NCBI GenBank assembly: GCA_003427395.1
Contig: BFEA01000208.1
Coordinates: 2,349,226-2,377,394, forward strand
DNA length: 28,169 nt
Direction of reading: 5' to 3'
Source of the DNA: Chara braunii
Lineage: Eukaryota > Streptophyta > Charophyceae > Charales > Characeae
Below are positions 17,359 through 26,759 of this stretch, piece by piece. The position numbers and the translations under genes were made by a program. The first letter of the stretch is position 1; every line of letters starts with the position of its first letter. The notes beneath the pieces were generated by a model. The model was not told the DNA's origin, did no database searches, and saw nothing but the letters and a program-made list of their open reading frames with translations.

Positions 17359-18680
17359 GCGTATCCCCGCCGAGCTACCGACCCACATGTGAAGGCTTTT
17401 ATAATGCAATTGTAGAGGTAGGTCGGCCGAGGGCGTTTGCTCGTTCGCTGTAGCATAGGTACGCATGGTTAAACGCCAAAGTGAACCCGATCGTCGTTCG
17501 TCCCTGGGGCGCTGATCTCCCATGAATCAGAACTTACGCCGGTGGACTAGGACGTGATAACCTAGGTGTAAGAAAATCTCAATCAATCCTAGTCCCTGCT
17601 TTCAAAGACAATCAACAGTTACTCAGACAAAAGACTCAAGTCAACATAAGCTGACTTATTTTCTGAAATCGATACAATCATACATATACTCATTTGGGCT
17701 GTCACGACTTTCGCCTTGATGAGATGCGTTGCCAAGTTCTTCCCTTCCACCCCATATCGACTGACTTGAACAACCGAACATTAGGTGCCCCGTTGAGATC
17801 AAGGATTCATTTTCAAATTTTGTTGGTCGCTTTGTCCTCCTGGGCAATAATTACTCTTTCTGTTCCACGAATGACGAAGAACCCGCCTTCGACATATTGA
17901 CTTTCAAAGCAGTGTTCTTAGACACATCTTCTTGTTAACTGGTCTGATTACCCCAGGCTTGCACTTCTTATGATGCAACCCTATCCGCGAAGGTAGTGCC
18001 TACATGCACTCTGTCCATAGCTAGTGAGAGCACGAATTGGGCTTCTTATGGCACGAGTTCCCCATTCGTTTGTGGCTCCTAAGACGGTCACTAGAAGGGT
18101 AAACTATAGTGGTTCTTCTTAACATGAGCCGCCAAGAACTTAACGCCTTTCATGAATAGCACACGTCCACAACATAATCACTTCCCAACAATCTGACGAC
18201 GTTTCAGCGTCGCCGTCACACCAACCGCACCACCACACCGTTCACCGTTCACCTTCCACAAACCGACGTTTCAGGACCTGCCGCCACCGTGCAGTACGGG
18301 CAGAGTTTTCCCTGCGCTGCTTGTCAAAGATTTGTCGCCGCCACGCCGTGCAGACAGTACTTCCCCTATACTTCAGAACTCCAGTCGCCGCGCAGACCGT
18401 GCAGCATTTCCCCTCCACCACTGAGATGGTGGCTATGGCTGTGCTTCACAGCTATGACCCTCCTCCTCAGCAGTCTCCTCCTCAACTCTCTCCTCACTCA
18501 CTGCAGACCTCCACCAGCAGCACCGCCCCACAGCAGCAGCCAGCCAGCATTCACTCAAGTGAATGCCTCAGCAGCACTGCCACAACTTGTGAGGCTGCTG
18601 GGTGGAATGCTGGCTTTAATAGCCAGCCGAGAGCATGTGGGCAACTGCTTTGCCCACAGCCAGAACTCGGAATGAGGCCT
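17359..18680. other. No supported gene
   Basis: Mixed composition. Two overlapping plus frames (18289-18675 and 18321-18689) are Pro/Ser/Gln-rich with CAGCAG runs; neither shows a domain. I see nothing else assignable. Confidence 0.35.
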
Positions 18681-19244
18681 GGCCCTTGATCTAAATCGCG
18701 ATCAAGGGCCACAAAACTTGATGTTCCCTTAGGGGAACCAAGTTCAAGGCCCTGACAATGCATCTGGCCTTCACCCGCGGCCAGACGCAGTGTGCAAATG
18801 GCTGTATAAAGCCAAGTAGAGCAGACTGTTGAAGTTCAACAGTCTGCAATCACCTCAAGGTCCAGAAGCTTCTACCCCCTGCATCTGGCCCCGCGTCGTG
18901 ATTAGATTCGCGATGCTCTCTCTCCCTTTTTTTTTTTTTTTTTCCAGCCCTTCTCTCCTCTTCCTTTCTCTGCACCTGTTCTGCCCCGGCGGCCACGTAC
19001 GTGGCCGTTACCCCCTCGTTTTTCTATACAGGGGCAGCTTGCTGCTCGAACGAATGACCGCCCCTCCCCAAGTCATTTCACAGTGTCGAACTAGAGTCAA
19101 GCTCAAAAGGGGTCTTCTTGTTTCCCCTGCCCCGCGGCCCGTACCTGGACGTTTACGAGACCAGGTCCGGGCAAGTCGCAGTCTGTTGCAGCCCGTTTCT
19201 CAAAACGAACGGGCGCAGCATTGTGACTCATCAAATAGGGTCCC

Positions 19245-19286
<42 letters not shown>

Positions 19287-19456
19287 GCATATACTGCGTG
19301 TATATTTCCATGTTCTGGCTGAAGGTTCACCCCGATCAGCAGACTGTCGGGGTACAACCTCGTGATGAGTCGGTGGACGTCCGACAAAACAGTCTGGCGC
19401 AGTCATGTCTTGCCCCGTTCGTCCAAAACGAACGGGTGCTCAGTGAATCGCCAGAC
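18681..19456. repeat. Cluster of short perfect hairpins, first part
   Basis: Clear stems: 18681-18710 (11 bp, GGCCCTTGATC), 18716-18743 (ACTTG and GTTCCC arms, TTAG loop), 18763-18785 (TCTGGCC), 18821-18847 (near-perfect 27-bp palindrome GCAGACTGTTGAA-g-TTCAACAGTCTGC), 18990-19007 (18-bp perfect palindrome CGGCCACGTACGTGGCCG), 19138-19171 (CCCG and ACCTGG arms), 19184-19220 (TGTTGC and GCCCGTT arms), 19329-19353 (ACCCCGA) and 19392-19456 (two-tier: GTCTGGCG/CGCCAGAC around CCCGTTCGT/ACGAACGGG). The stems differ in sequence, so this is not a simple repeat family. No coding region is supported. Confidence 0.7.
19245..19286. repeat. (TC)n(AC)n microsatellite
   Basis: A TC run of about 16 bases is followed by an AC run of about 25 bases, inside the hairpin-rich region. 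Confidence 0.9.
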
Positions 19457-19920
19457 ACAAAGAAGAAAAGGAAGAAGGAAAAAAAATCTAAAAAGAAAAT
19501 TTATCAAAAATCTAAACGAAATCTTAAGAAAAAAAAGAAGAAAGAAAAAAAAAAAACTTACCTTGAATTGAAAGGGCTGTCCGTAAATCGGGCGCCCGTT
19601 ACATTTCGTGGGGACACTAAGTCCCCGTCACTTCTCCCTGGGCCATGTGGCGCTCCGCTTCAGCCTTTAGTTTTAGTTTTAGTTTTCCTTCTTTTTTTTT
19701 TCCTCCCCAACGGTTACCTCCCGTCGGTCGCTTCGCCCCAATGGCACAAAAAGAGAAAAGAAAAACAAAAAGAACAAAAAGAAAAGGAAACGACTTACCT
19801 TGGTGATGCTGCCATCCCTACTTACGCGTCTAGATGCGGGCAGGTAAGTTGTCCTCCCCTTTTTTTTTCTTGACCTTTTTATTTTTATATATATTTTTTT
19901 TTCCAAAAAAAGGAAAAAAA
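19457..19920. other. A-rich/T-rich spacers with paired ACTTACCT / AGGTAAGT
   Basis: A-rich tracts lie at 19460-19560 and 19745-19790. ACTTACCTT occurs at 19555 and 19793. The second copy has an exact 8-bp inverted partner AGGTAAGT at 19842-19849. A GGGGAC-ACTAA-GTCCCC hairpin is at 19610-19626 and a perfect CGGGCGCCCG palindrome at 19589-19598. Lys-rich and Phe-rich open frames follow base composition and are not called. Confidence 0.5.
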
Positions 19921-19925
19921 AGCCC

Positions 19926-19980
19926 AGACCATTTCTCGATTTATGCGTGTCGTCCTCGCGCAGGGGCCATGCTAATCTCT
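19926..19980 (-). ncRNA. U6 snRNA 3' half (fragment or chimera)
   Basis: The minus strand reads AGATTAGCATGGCCCCTGCG then CGAGGACGACACGCATAAAT then CGAGAAATGGTC, matching the conserved U6 3' two-thirds with two substitutions near the internal stem-loop (CAAGGAT to CGAGGAC). A T8 run follows nine bases after the last matched base, as expected for a Pol III terminator. The 5' stem-loop and most of the ACAGAGA box are absent: the residue upstream is AAAGAGATTAGC, preceded by unrelated G/C-rich hairpins (19986-20074). U6 normally pairs with the 5' splice site and forms the spliceosome active site. This copy cannot do that as it stands, so it is a pseudogene or a U6-derived chimeric RNA. Confidence 0.85.
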
Positions 19981-20720
19981 TTTGCGCGGCTGATTCCAGC
20001 CGCACGATCTCTTCGATCGCGCGGCCGAAATCGACCGCGCCAACTCACCTGGCTGCTCCAAAAAGGAGCCAGCCCGAGGGCACATATGGGTTCGATCCTT
20101 GGATCTACGAGGTGATAGTCTGTTACGTTTACCTCTTGGGGTGGCTCCTACTACAGTTGTAATAGGAGCAGCTCTCCTACTTAAAGGGTTGTGGAGCCTG
20201 GCCCACCGTCCCTTAGCAGCACGGCCGGCCCCCCCCCAGCCTGTGGCCTTGTCGGCCTCGCCCGTTCGGGGCATCACAGGCCTCGCTTATTGGTCGTGCC
20301 TTACTGGCCAGCCATGCTACCCTGGCTTGGTATTCACCTAACCGGGTAGGGCTCGACATCGACCAGTTGGCCTTCTATTTCAAATCCAACCTCGCACGCC
20401 CAGACTTCCTATTCCTCCTGCGCCGCGACTCTATACCCGGCGCACCCCTGTTTTTAGCCTACTTAGGCCCTGAATCGCGCGGCTGCTAAGCGTCGACTCT
20501 TGCCGTCTCGAACTAAGGTTGATGATGTCACACGTCAACGACGTCCTACGTCAACGACGTCAGGCTTTTGGTCTCTCAGTCATAGGGTTGGTCTGAATAA
20601 ACTTTGGCAACATCAACCTCGTCAAGTCTCTCAATCCAAAAAAAGGTCAGGCAGTGTCTGCCCTTAAAAAACTTGGGTAGAAACCCTCTCAGGGGTTTCT
20701 GTCCCGACAGCGCAACCCCG
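19981..20720. repeat. Cluster of short perfect hairpins, second part
   Basis: Stems at 19986-20003 (GCGGCTG-ATTC-CAGCCGC), 20005-20019 (CGATC), 20019-20040 (GCGCGG/CCGCGC), 20051-20074 (GGCTGCTCC, A5 loop, GGAG(C)CAGCC), 20144-20169 (GCTCCTA plus TACA), 20650-20662 (GGCAG) and 20679-20700 (AGAAACCC/GGGTTTCT). The first four are back to back immediately upstream, in minus-strand terms, of the U6 fragment. ACGTCAACGACGTC occurs twice at 20531-20565. GGGTTCGATCC near 20088 resembles a Pol III B box, but no tRNA fold was found. Confidence 0.65.
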
Positions 20721-22690
20721 AGCTTCCAACAACTGGTTAAGAGAGCTAACTAATCGCGCAGCCGGAATTTATAGCGTGCATGCATGTACGAAGAACACGG
20801 AATTACAAGGACTTAGAAGGGAGATTAGAGAGGGAGCGCCTGCGTTCTGTATGACCAGGCCCTGGCGTGGGGGACGTAGCCGCTCTCCACGCATCGATCC
20901 GATCATGGAGACCGTGACTTCCAAAAACGCAGAAAAAGAAAGAGACGAAGGGCGGGAAAGACGAAGCACAAGAAGAAAGATACAGTTACAATGGCCCCAG
21001 CCCAAAATTACAGTTACACACCCGATTAAAGGCGCCGACTAATCAAAATTCCGTTGCAGCCGCATAAAGAAGCGCGTAAGCAAAAGGTGTCGCTCGGCAA
21101 AAGAAAGTCCTAATCACAAAATTCCTAAATTCCTAACTAATGTGAAAAAGAAAAAGTACGGGTTCCGGAAGGAAGGTCCGAAATTCCGAGAGCCATCGGG
21201 GCTCGACAAAATTCGAAAAAGAATTCAGAAAGAAAATTCAAAAGAACGAAGCAAATTCCCACGCGATGTCCGCGCCCAAAAGTTCTGAAACCGAACAAAA
21301 AAGAAATGACGTCAACATTTATTAATCGCACGCTTGGCGGCGCGCCAGCCATTCGACCAGTCAATCACCCATCCCGGGACACACCCAGCTCCAAACTCAG
21401 CCATCCGAAAAGAATCGACGCAAAAGACGAAGAAGCGAGGGTACTGATGCAATTTCCCACCGATCCCGATCTCCCGTAATTGGCCCAACCTTCCCAGCTT
21501 AGGACCCCTCATTGCAATCGCGCAGAAAGTTGCGGGCTACAGAAAGTGGTTCGTCACAATCTAGCCATGAGGAGGGTGGCAAACTCTCCTCCGATCATCC
21601 TAATTCCTCACAGTCATAACCGTGCAAAGCAAACCCTAGGCCCCCTCCGTGCATAAGGCCGCTGCCCAGCTCCATGATTCACATTTTCCTCCAGCGGAGG
21701 ACGTCTGCCTATCCTCCCTTATCGTACGCTATTCACCCGGAGAAGATCAGTCTCACAAGATCGTTTATATCAAATTACTGGCAGAGGATAGCAACATCTG
21801 CGACATATTTCGTTGTTGTTATTTTATGTTGACGATGTTGATAATACAAATGCTACTGGTGAGCCAAACGCCACAGGGCATCAAACTTTCCTTTCCCCCC
21901 CTCTACCGCTCACCCTTTCCCAACACTGCCCCTGCTGAGGAGAGCTACCCTCCTCAGTCCCAACGCGTGACAGACCCACTCCCTAACCCCTGCTTCCTCA
22001 AGGACATGCAGTTCCCTCCTAAAGAATGCCCTTGCCAACCCCTTGGCCCTATCTGCCCACGCTGGGGTTGGGCGCAAAACCATCTCTCAACCCCAGCCCC
22101 AGAATAGGACAGCCCCCAAGATCTGCCCCTATCCCCTTCATGGCTTTCACCCCCCACATTGTGAAGCCCTGTGGAGCTGTGCTTCCCGTCTCACACTGAA
22201 CCCTCCTACCAAGGTCTAAGTTTTCATATCTACCCTTGCCCACCACACAAACCCGAACACAGAGAAAATCTAATGCTCCCATATAAGAAGTTTTATTAAG
22301 AATTTACTGTTAGTGTCCTAAAGAGGCTAACGAGCACTATTTGATTTGAATTACTAGGGATAGTAGGGAATGTGTTGCCGACACGTAACTGATCGATACC
22401 TCAGACTAGGACAGTGTGCGTGTGACTAAGCCGCTACTAGGTAGATAACTAGTATAAGCAGAGGGAAAGGCCAAGGCCAATGGCCTTCTATTATCAGATG
22501 GTCAGGAAAGCTGGTGGTACCGCAAGGCCATCTTGGGAGAAGCGCCTAGAGGCTAGAGGAGTGCCAGGAGTGCAACCTGGCTGAAACACGTCGGGAAATA
22601 CGTGTGTTTCTACTGAGAGCTGTGCATGCAGAGTTGTAATGTTTATCTGTTGAAGCATGCGCGAGAAGCAATCTATAGCCACTGTTTTCA
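20721..22690. other. No supported exon; possibly intron or upstream region of the hydrolase gene
   Basis: Nearly 2 kb without a recognisable domain, RNA gene or SINE copy. The longest plus frame (21649-22107) has no domain. Sequence upstream of the exon at 23319 must include at least one long intron, because the acid-lipase nucleophile region is not found here. Confidence 0.4.
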
Positions 22691-22691
22691 G

Positions 22692-22733
22692 TCTTCTTCT
22701 TCTTCTTCTTCTTCTTCTTCTTCTTCTTCTTCT

Positions 22734-22769
<36 letters not shown>

Positions 22770-22890
22770 TCCTTCCTTCCTTCCTAAGGCTTCTTCTTTC
22801 TTTTTCCTCCTTCTTCTTCCTTCTTCTTCCTTCTTCTTCTTTCTTCGTTCTGCCTCCTTTCGTCTTTCTTCTTCTTCTTCTTCTTCTTCT

Positions 22891-22937
<47 letters not shown>

Positions 22938-23001
22938 TTCTTCTTCTTCTTCTTCTTCTTCTTTTTCCTCCTCCTCCTCCTCCTCCTCCTCCTCCTCCTC
23001 C
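22692..23001. repeat. Long polypyrimidine (TTC)n/(TTTC)n/(TCC)n tract
   Basis: About 310 bp of almost pure pyrimidine on the plus strand: TTC at 22692-22735, TTTC at 22736-22772, mixed TTC/TCC, TTC at 22868-22965 and TCC at 22970-23001. A further TTC patch lies at 23118-23147. Such mirror-repeat purine tracts can form triplex DNA (family knowledge). Glu/Lys/Arg-rich minus frames and Ser/Leu/Phe-rich plus frames over it are not genes. Its place before an AG acceptor suggests it is intronic. Confidence 0.95.
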
Positions 23002-23318
23002 ACATGGCAATGAGCAGCATTGAGTGCGCTTACTCCAAGTGCAGTAGGTGCGGAAGTCAAATGATTGTACTTTGGAAGCATGTACAAATAGCGATTTGGC
23101 CACTGCTTTATCACTATTCTTCTTCTTCTTCTTCTCCTTCTTCTTCCGTGTCATCGCTGTCGTTCTGATCGTCTCCTTCTTGGTTGATCGTCTTCATCTT
23201 GGTTGCCACCTTTGTCTTTGTCTCTGTCTTTGTATTTGTCTTTGTCTTCCTTTTCTGCCTTGTCCTCCTCGTCTTCGTCTTCTTCCTCCCCCCTTTGCCA
23301 TTCATTTTCTCTTGGCAG

Positions 23319-24461
23319 GACAACCTTGATGTGATCGTGAACTATGGACAAAATGACTTGGTGGTCACTCCAGAGATGGTGGAGGAAACCTTTCCACGCT
23401 TCCCAGGAGATGCTTCAGTGAATCTTTTTAAGAGCAAGAGCCACTATGACTTCGCATTCACAGCTTGTCAGAACGAGCCAGCTGCTCATGTTTTTTATCG
23501 CCATTTAATTTCTGATCATGGAGATGACGGCGGAGATGATGAACAGATGCAAGACATGGCAAACGATAAGCATGATTATAGACATGTCGTATCCCTGTCC
23601 CTTGAGGATGTGGTGCTTTTGCACCAATCGGTGGCTCCCTGGTGGCGCCCAGGCAAATCCAAATTTCATGAAGCAACCCCCAGGGCTCTCTCTTTTGGAG
23701 ATAACTACCTCCTCACTCCAGGACACACAGGTTCCAAGGTCTATCCAGTTGATGGCGTGTTAGTGCAGGTTGAAACACTCCGGCAGCCAGAAACATCTCC
23801 TGGTCCTCCTCGTTCCATTACCGTCGTAAAGCCTAATGTTACAAAAGGGGGGTATGTGTATTACCCAGGTGCGTATGTGGATTCAAGAGCCTACTTGCCT
23901 TTGGCTTTTCAAATTGCAGCTCGCGGGTACATGGTGGTAATTCCGGAGTTCCCAAGACGCCTAGCGGTGACGCCAGACAGCGTACTCGTAGCAGAGCGGA
24001 TCATACAGTCTAATTATACGATAATCCGAAGTGTTGCACAGGACAAATGGGCTGTAGGCGGGCACTCATTAGGTGCTTTGGCTGCATGCAGCTATGCCGG
24101 ACTCTCTCCACGCCACCCTATCCAAGCTCTTGTGATGCATGCTGGAAGGTGTCGTGACCTTCCGATGACGAATCTGACACAATCACCTTTGCCACTCGCA
24201 GACATCTATGGAAGTCTTGATTGGTTATTTGCACCCAAAGATCCTGACGATTTCTATGCCAAGAGCACTCTTCATCCATTGGTCATGAACGTCACTGCGA
24301 TTAAGTTCTTCAGAGTGGATGGAGCGAATCATTACCAGGTCGGAGACTATGGCTATCAGTTCAGCGACAACATTGCGACCATTGGGCAAGATGACCAGGA
24401 GCGAATCTTCGCTCAGATTACTGCAGAATTCCTGGACAAGGCTATGGGTTATAAGAGCTAG
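23319..24461 (+). CDS. 3'-terminal exon: acid-lipase-like C-terminus joined to a second alpha/beta-hydrolase
   Basis: The exon starts after a pyrimidine-rich tract ending TTCTCTTGGCAG (acceptor AG 23317-23318), phase 0, and runs 380 codons to TAG at 24459-24461. The frame stays open upstream only through pyrimidine-rich DNA with no plausible start, so the true N-terminus lies on earlier exons not seen here. Residues 1-60 resemble the C-terminal end of acid or gastric-type lipases: Asp13 in YGQNDLVV and His42 in KSHYDFAF fit the catalytic Asp and HxDF His. After a Gly/Asp-rich linker comes a complete alpha/beta-hydrolase: VYYPGAYVDSRAY (180-192, oxyanion-hole side), nucleophile elbow GGHSLGAL with Ser250, IYGSLDW with Asp301 and DGANHYQVG with His338. 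The triad is intact, so an ester- or lipid-hydrolysing enzyme is likely; substrate unknown. Confidence 0.75.
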   Translation, partial: DNLDVIVNYGQNDLVVTPEMVEETFPRFPGDASVNLFKSKSHYDFAFTACQNEPAAHVFYRHLISDHGDDGGDDEQMQDMANDKHDYRHVVSLSLEDVVLLHQSVAPWWRPGKSKFHEATPRALSFGDNYLLTPGHTGSKVYPVDGVLVQVETLRQPETSPGPPRSITVVKPNVTKGGYVYYPGAYVDSRAYLPLAFQIAARGYMVVIPEFPRRLAVTPDSVLVAERIIQSNYTIIRSVAQDKWAVGGHSLGALAACSYAGLSPRHPIQALVMHAGRCRDLPMTNLTQSPLPLADIYGSLDWLFAPKDPDDFYAKSTLHPLVMNVTAIKFFRVDGANHYQVGDYGYQFSDNIATIGQDDQERIFAQITAEFLDKAMGYKS

Positions 24462-24521
24462 TCATTCTAAGTTGAATGGTGCAACCAACTACAACTCGAA
24501 ATAATCTGGTGCTACCGTCGT

Positions 24522-24719
24522 GTTCTCAGACTGTTCTCAGCCGAAGCCGGGAATGGCCCCGGTATGGGGGTAACTCAATTAAATCTGGTTCTAACTTCTG
24601 CGGGGATAACTCACGCTAAGGACTTCCCCAACTGATTCCAATGGTGTTAGAGGTGCAGCTCCCCACCAATGGACTGGTGCCAGTAGCTGAGCTNTTTAAA
24701 AAAAAAAAAAAAAAAAAAG
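24522..24719 (+). repeat. SINE-like element, sense, in the 3' flank of the hydrolase exon
   Basis: Head GTTCTCAGCCGAAGCCGGGA ATGGCCCCGGTATG at 24532-24566, body remnant, 3' block GTGCAGCTCCCCACCAATGG at 24650 and an A-tail at about 24698-24718. It carries one ambiguous base (n) at 24694. The head begins ~70 bp after the stop codon, so the insertion may lie in the 3' UTR. Confidence 0.75.
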
Positions 24720-24867
24720 GGTGTTAAGGGAACGATCCTGAAAAAAACAAGTAAATAAAAAATATAGTGCTACCGTCTCCTCTCCCCCCCCCCCCCCCAA
24801 CACGATGCACCCTGATAATGAACGCATACAAGAATTAGCTATCGTTTGGGTCCGGTGCAGCCAAAAT
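24720..24867. other. Spacer with poly(C) run
   Basis: C15 at 24785-24799 lies within A/T-rich sequence. No gene seen. Confidence 0.4.
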
Positions 24868-24870
24868 GAG

Positions 24871-24948
24871 GGTACGTAACCGTACGTTGGGTTCGGCAGA
24901 AGAGTCTGAGGTACGTAACCGTACGTTGGGTTCTGCGGAAGAGTCTGA
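24871..24948. repeat. 39-bp tandem duplication with TACGTA and CGTACG palindromes
   Basis: Two units (24871-24909 and 24910-24948) differ at a few bases. Each starts GGTACGTAACCGTACGTTGG, in which TACGTAaCCgTACGT forms a partial dyad. This could be a duplicated protein-binding site or simple slippage. Confidence 0.8.
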
Positions 24949-25485
24949 GGGTAGTTAGGATCAGAATGTACTTAGTCTAGTCAATACTACTCAATAGCAG
25001 ACTGGACTATTATGTGTTGGGGGGTGTTCTCAGAATGCTGCCAAACTCTTTTGAGCAGTGCGGGACTGACAAAATCGACAGACTCAAGTGCATGAACATT
25101 TTTGTGTGCACCTCTTCTGGGCCGGCAAAGGGATCAACATTGGGGAAAGGCAGGGGACGGGTAGGGGGACAGTTAAAGGTGGAGGGAGGGTGAGTTGGGT
25201 AAGGGGAAGACAGCGGTGGAAACGGAAGGGAAAGGGAGCTGAAAGAGGAGGGGGCAGGGGATAATGGAAGGGGAAAAAGGGTACGAGATAAGAGGGGTGT
25301 GGCAGGTATCTAGCTGCTGATAAATGTCTTGGCTGTAACTTATATAGGTAATGTGGTCAGGGAGTGGTAAAGCTTGGAAGTGGCTACCCGGGCTACCCCC
25401 ATTCAGCGTTCAGGGGTTTTTCGTACGGGCTGTTCAGATCCTATTCGACCGGAATGAACGGCCAGTGGGGAATTTTCCTTCGAGT
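24949..25485. other. No gene seen; purine-rich (G/A) segment
   Basis: Positions 25130-25310 are strongly G/A-rich with multiple GGGG and GGGA runs. No domain is recognisable. Confidence 0.4.
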
Positions 25486-25795
25486 AGTTAAACCACCGGT
25501 ACTTGGCCCAGCTATCCCTGCCGAGCCTGCCGACCCCCTGCGCGCCAAGTTCCCCCGAACCGCCGCGGCGCTGAGCGGCATCCACTGTGGCTGGAGCCTC
25601 CAGTCAGTGCGGTCCGGTAGGCCGAAGCGCGGGAAACGCATAGCGTTAACGCTAAGGGCCCGCGGCCGATGTATGGGCCAAGTACTGGCCGCGGTGGTAA
25701 GAGAACCGCCGGAATTGAGGGTCTCTTTGTCGGGCTGCTCCATCTATTGGTGGGGAGCGGCACCTGCTGGGAATCGGGCCAAGCGTCCCATTAGA
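25486..25795 (-). repeat. SINE-like body plus dispersed core, antisense composite
   Basis: On the minus strand the family body GGGACGCTTGGCCCGATTCC to AATAGATGGAGC (25795-25737) is followed by ~220 bp of G/C-rich sequence and then GATAGCTGGGCCAAGTACCG GTGGTTTAA (25515-25487). The same order of body then core is seen at 6560-6717. Near 25675-25690 GGGCCAAGTACTGGCC repeats the core once more on the plus strand. Open frames over it (for example plus 25364-25804) are chance products. Confidence 0.6.
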
Positions 25796-26664
25796 TCATC
25801 ATGAAGCACAGAGTTTTTGTGATTTTATCGTAGGGCTTATGGGTTTTCCTGTTTACACTCTGGGGCTCCCTTTTTTCCCTGGAGCTGCTGATATAACCCT
25901 ACCCTTGTCAGAGCGCCCTTTTTTCATTTTCCCAGCCCTATTGTGCAGCCCCCCTGATTGTAGTTGCACTGTGTTACCCCTTTCTGTGAATTCTTATAAC
26001 CTCTGAACCCTCTGGGGCCCTTTGCAGCCATCACAGTCAACCTCTCCCTCACCCCAACGTCCCCTTGGATTCACCCCAACGTCCCATTGGATTCTGTTCC
26101 CAGCCGGGGTAATCTGAGGGGACCCTTGTCTGTTGCCCCAGCCCTGGTGTGCTTCCCCCTGATTGTCATTATAATGTGTCATCCCTTAAAACCCTAAACC
26201 CTCCATAAACCTGTGACGCCGACTCACGGACAGGGGAAGCATTGCTACACTGGAAGATAGGGGGAGAGGGCACAGGAGGCGTTACAGGGGGGGTGACTCT
26301 TAAGGCAGGGACGGTGTAGTTCATGCCCCGAACAGTAGTGGGGACTGAGGCTATGTGTCAGTACTTAGGAGACAGTGCGCCCCTACCACTCAATTCGTAT
26401 TCTGAGTTTTTGAAAGGGTAAACAAGATCTGCACTATGAAGAGAGTGGCCAGATGGGCCAGGTTATAAACCAGCTTCCGGAATGGCTGACCCCACTCCCA
26501 GTCTCGTGTTCCTCCGAGTAACTGCTGTTGCAGATCGTGAGCTGTAGTATGACGATCCGGCTCGGCTGGCCCGCTGTGCTACGCCTTGTAGTTCTCCGAA
26601 ATCCAGACTGTCCTCAACCGGCTTGTGATGCAGGGGAGGGAGGACAGATCGGATTCAGGTGGGG
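25796..26664. other. No supported gene
   Basis: Near 26054-26095, ACCCCAACGTCCC(C/A)TTGGATTC occurs twice in tandem (period ~21), and GATTGTAGTTGCACTGTGTT near 25956 is echoed by GATTGTCATTATAATGTGTC near 26161, hinting at a ~205-bp duplication (CCAGCCCTATTGTGCAGCCC versus CCAGCCCTGGTGTGCTTCCC). Nothing coding is recognised. Confidence 0.45.
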
Positions 26665-26758
26665 AGGGGGGGGAGGTGAGGTAGAAAAGGAGCGGGGGAA
26701 AGGGAAGGGGGGGGGGGGGGGCTCATTGGGGGGCAAGAGGGGGGGGGGGGGGGGGGGT
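26665..26758. repeat. Poly(G) tracts
   Basis: Runs of 8, 14 and 18 or more G on the plus strand, separated by short A/C interruptions. Potential G-quadruplex DNA by composition. Gly-rich (plus) and Pro-rich (minus) frames are artefacts. Confidence 0.9.
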
Positions 26759-26759
26759 A

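Noticed and set aside
17322-17480. U1 snRNA gene
   Set aside because: Only the ACTTACCT start and a following hairpin resemble U1; I could not align the remaining stems or a convincing Sm site.
20041-20120. tRNA gene or tRNA-derived SINE
   Set aside because: GGGTTCGATCC looks like a B box, but no acceptor, D or anticodon stem can be built around it.
22494-23154. 200-residue Glu-, Arg- or Lys-rich open frames on the minus strand
   Set aside because: Read through the TTC/TCC tract; all three frames stay open for compositional reasons.
23184-23318. Hydrophobic N-terminal leader on the hydrolase frame (signal peptide or membrane anchor)
   Set aside because: It is encoded by TTTGTC-type pyrimidine repeats, starts at TTG rather than ATG, and ends exactly at a consensus CAG acceptor, so it is better read as intron.
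24694-24694. Ambiguous base n
   Set aside because: An assembly or base-calling ambiguity at the edge of a poly(A) tail, not a biological feature.
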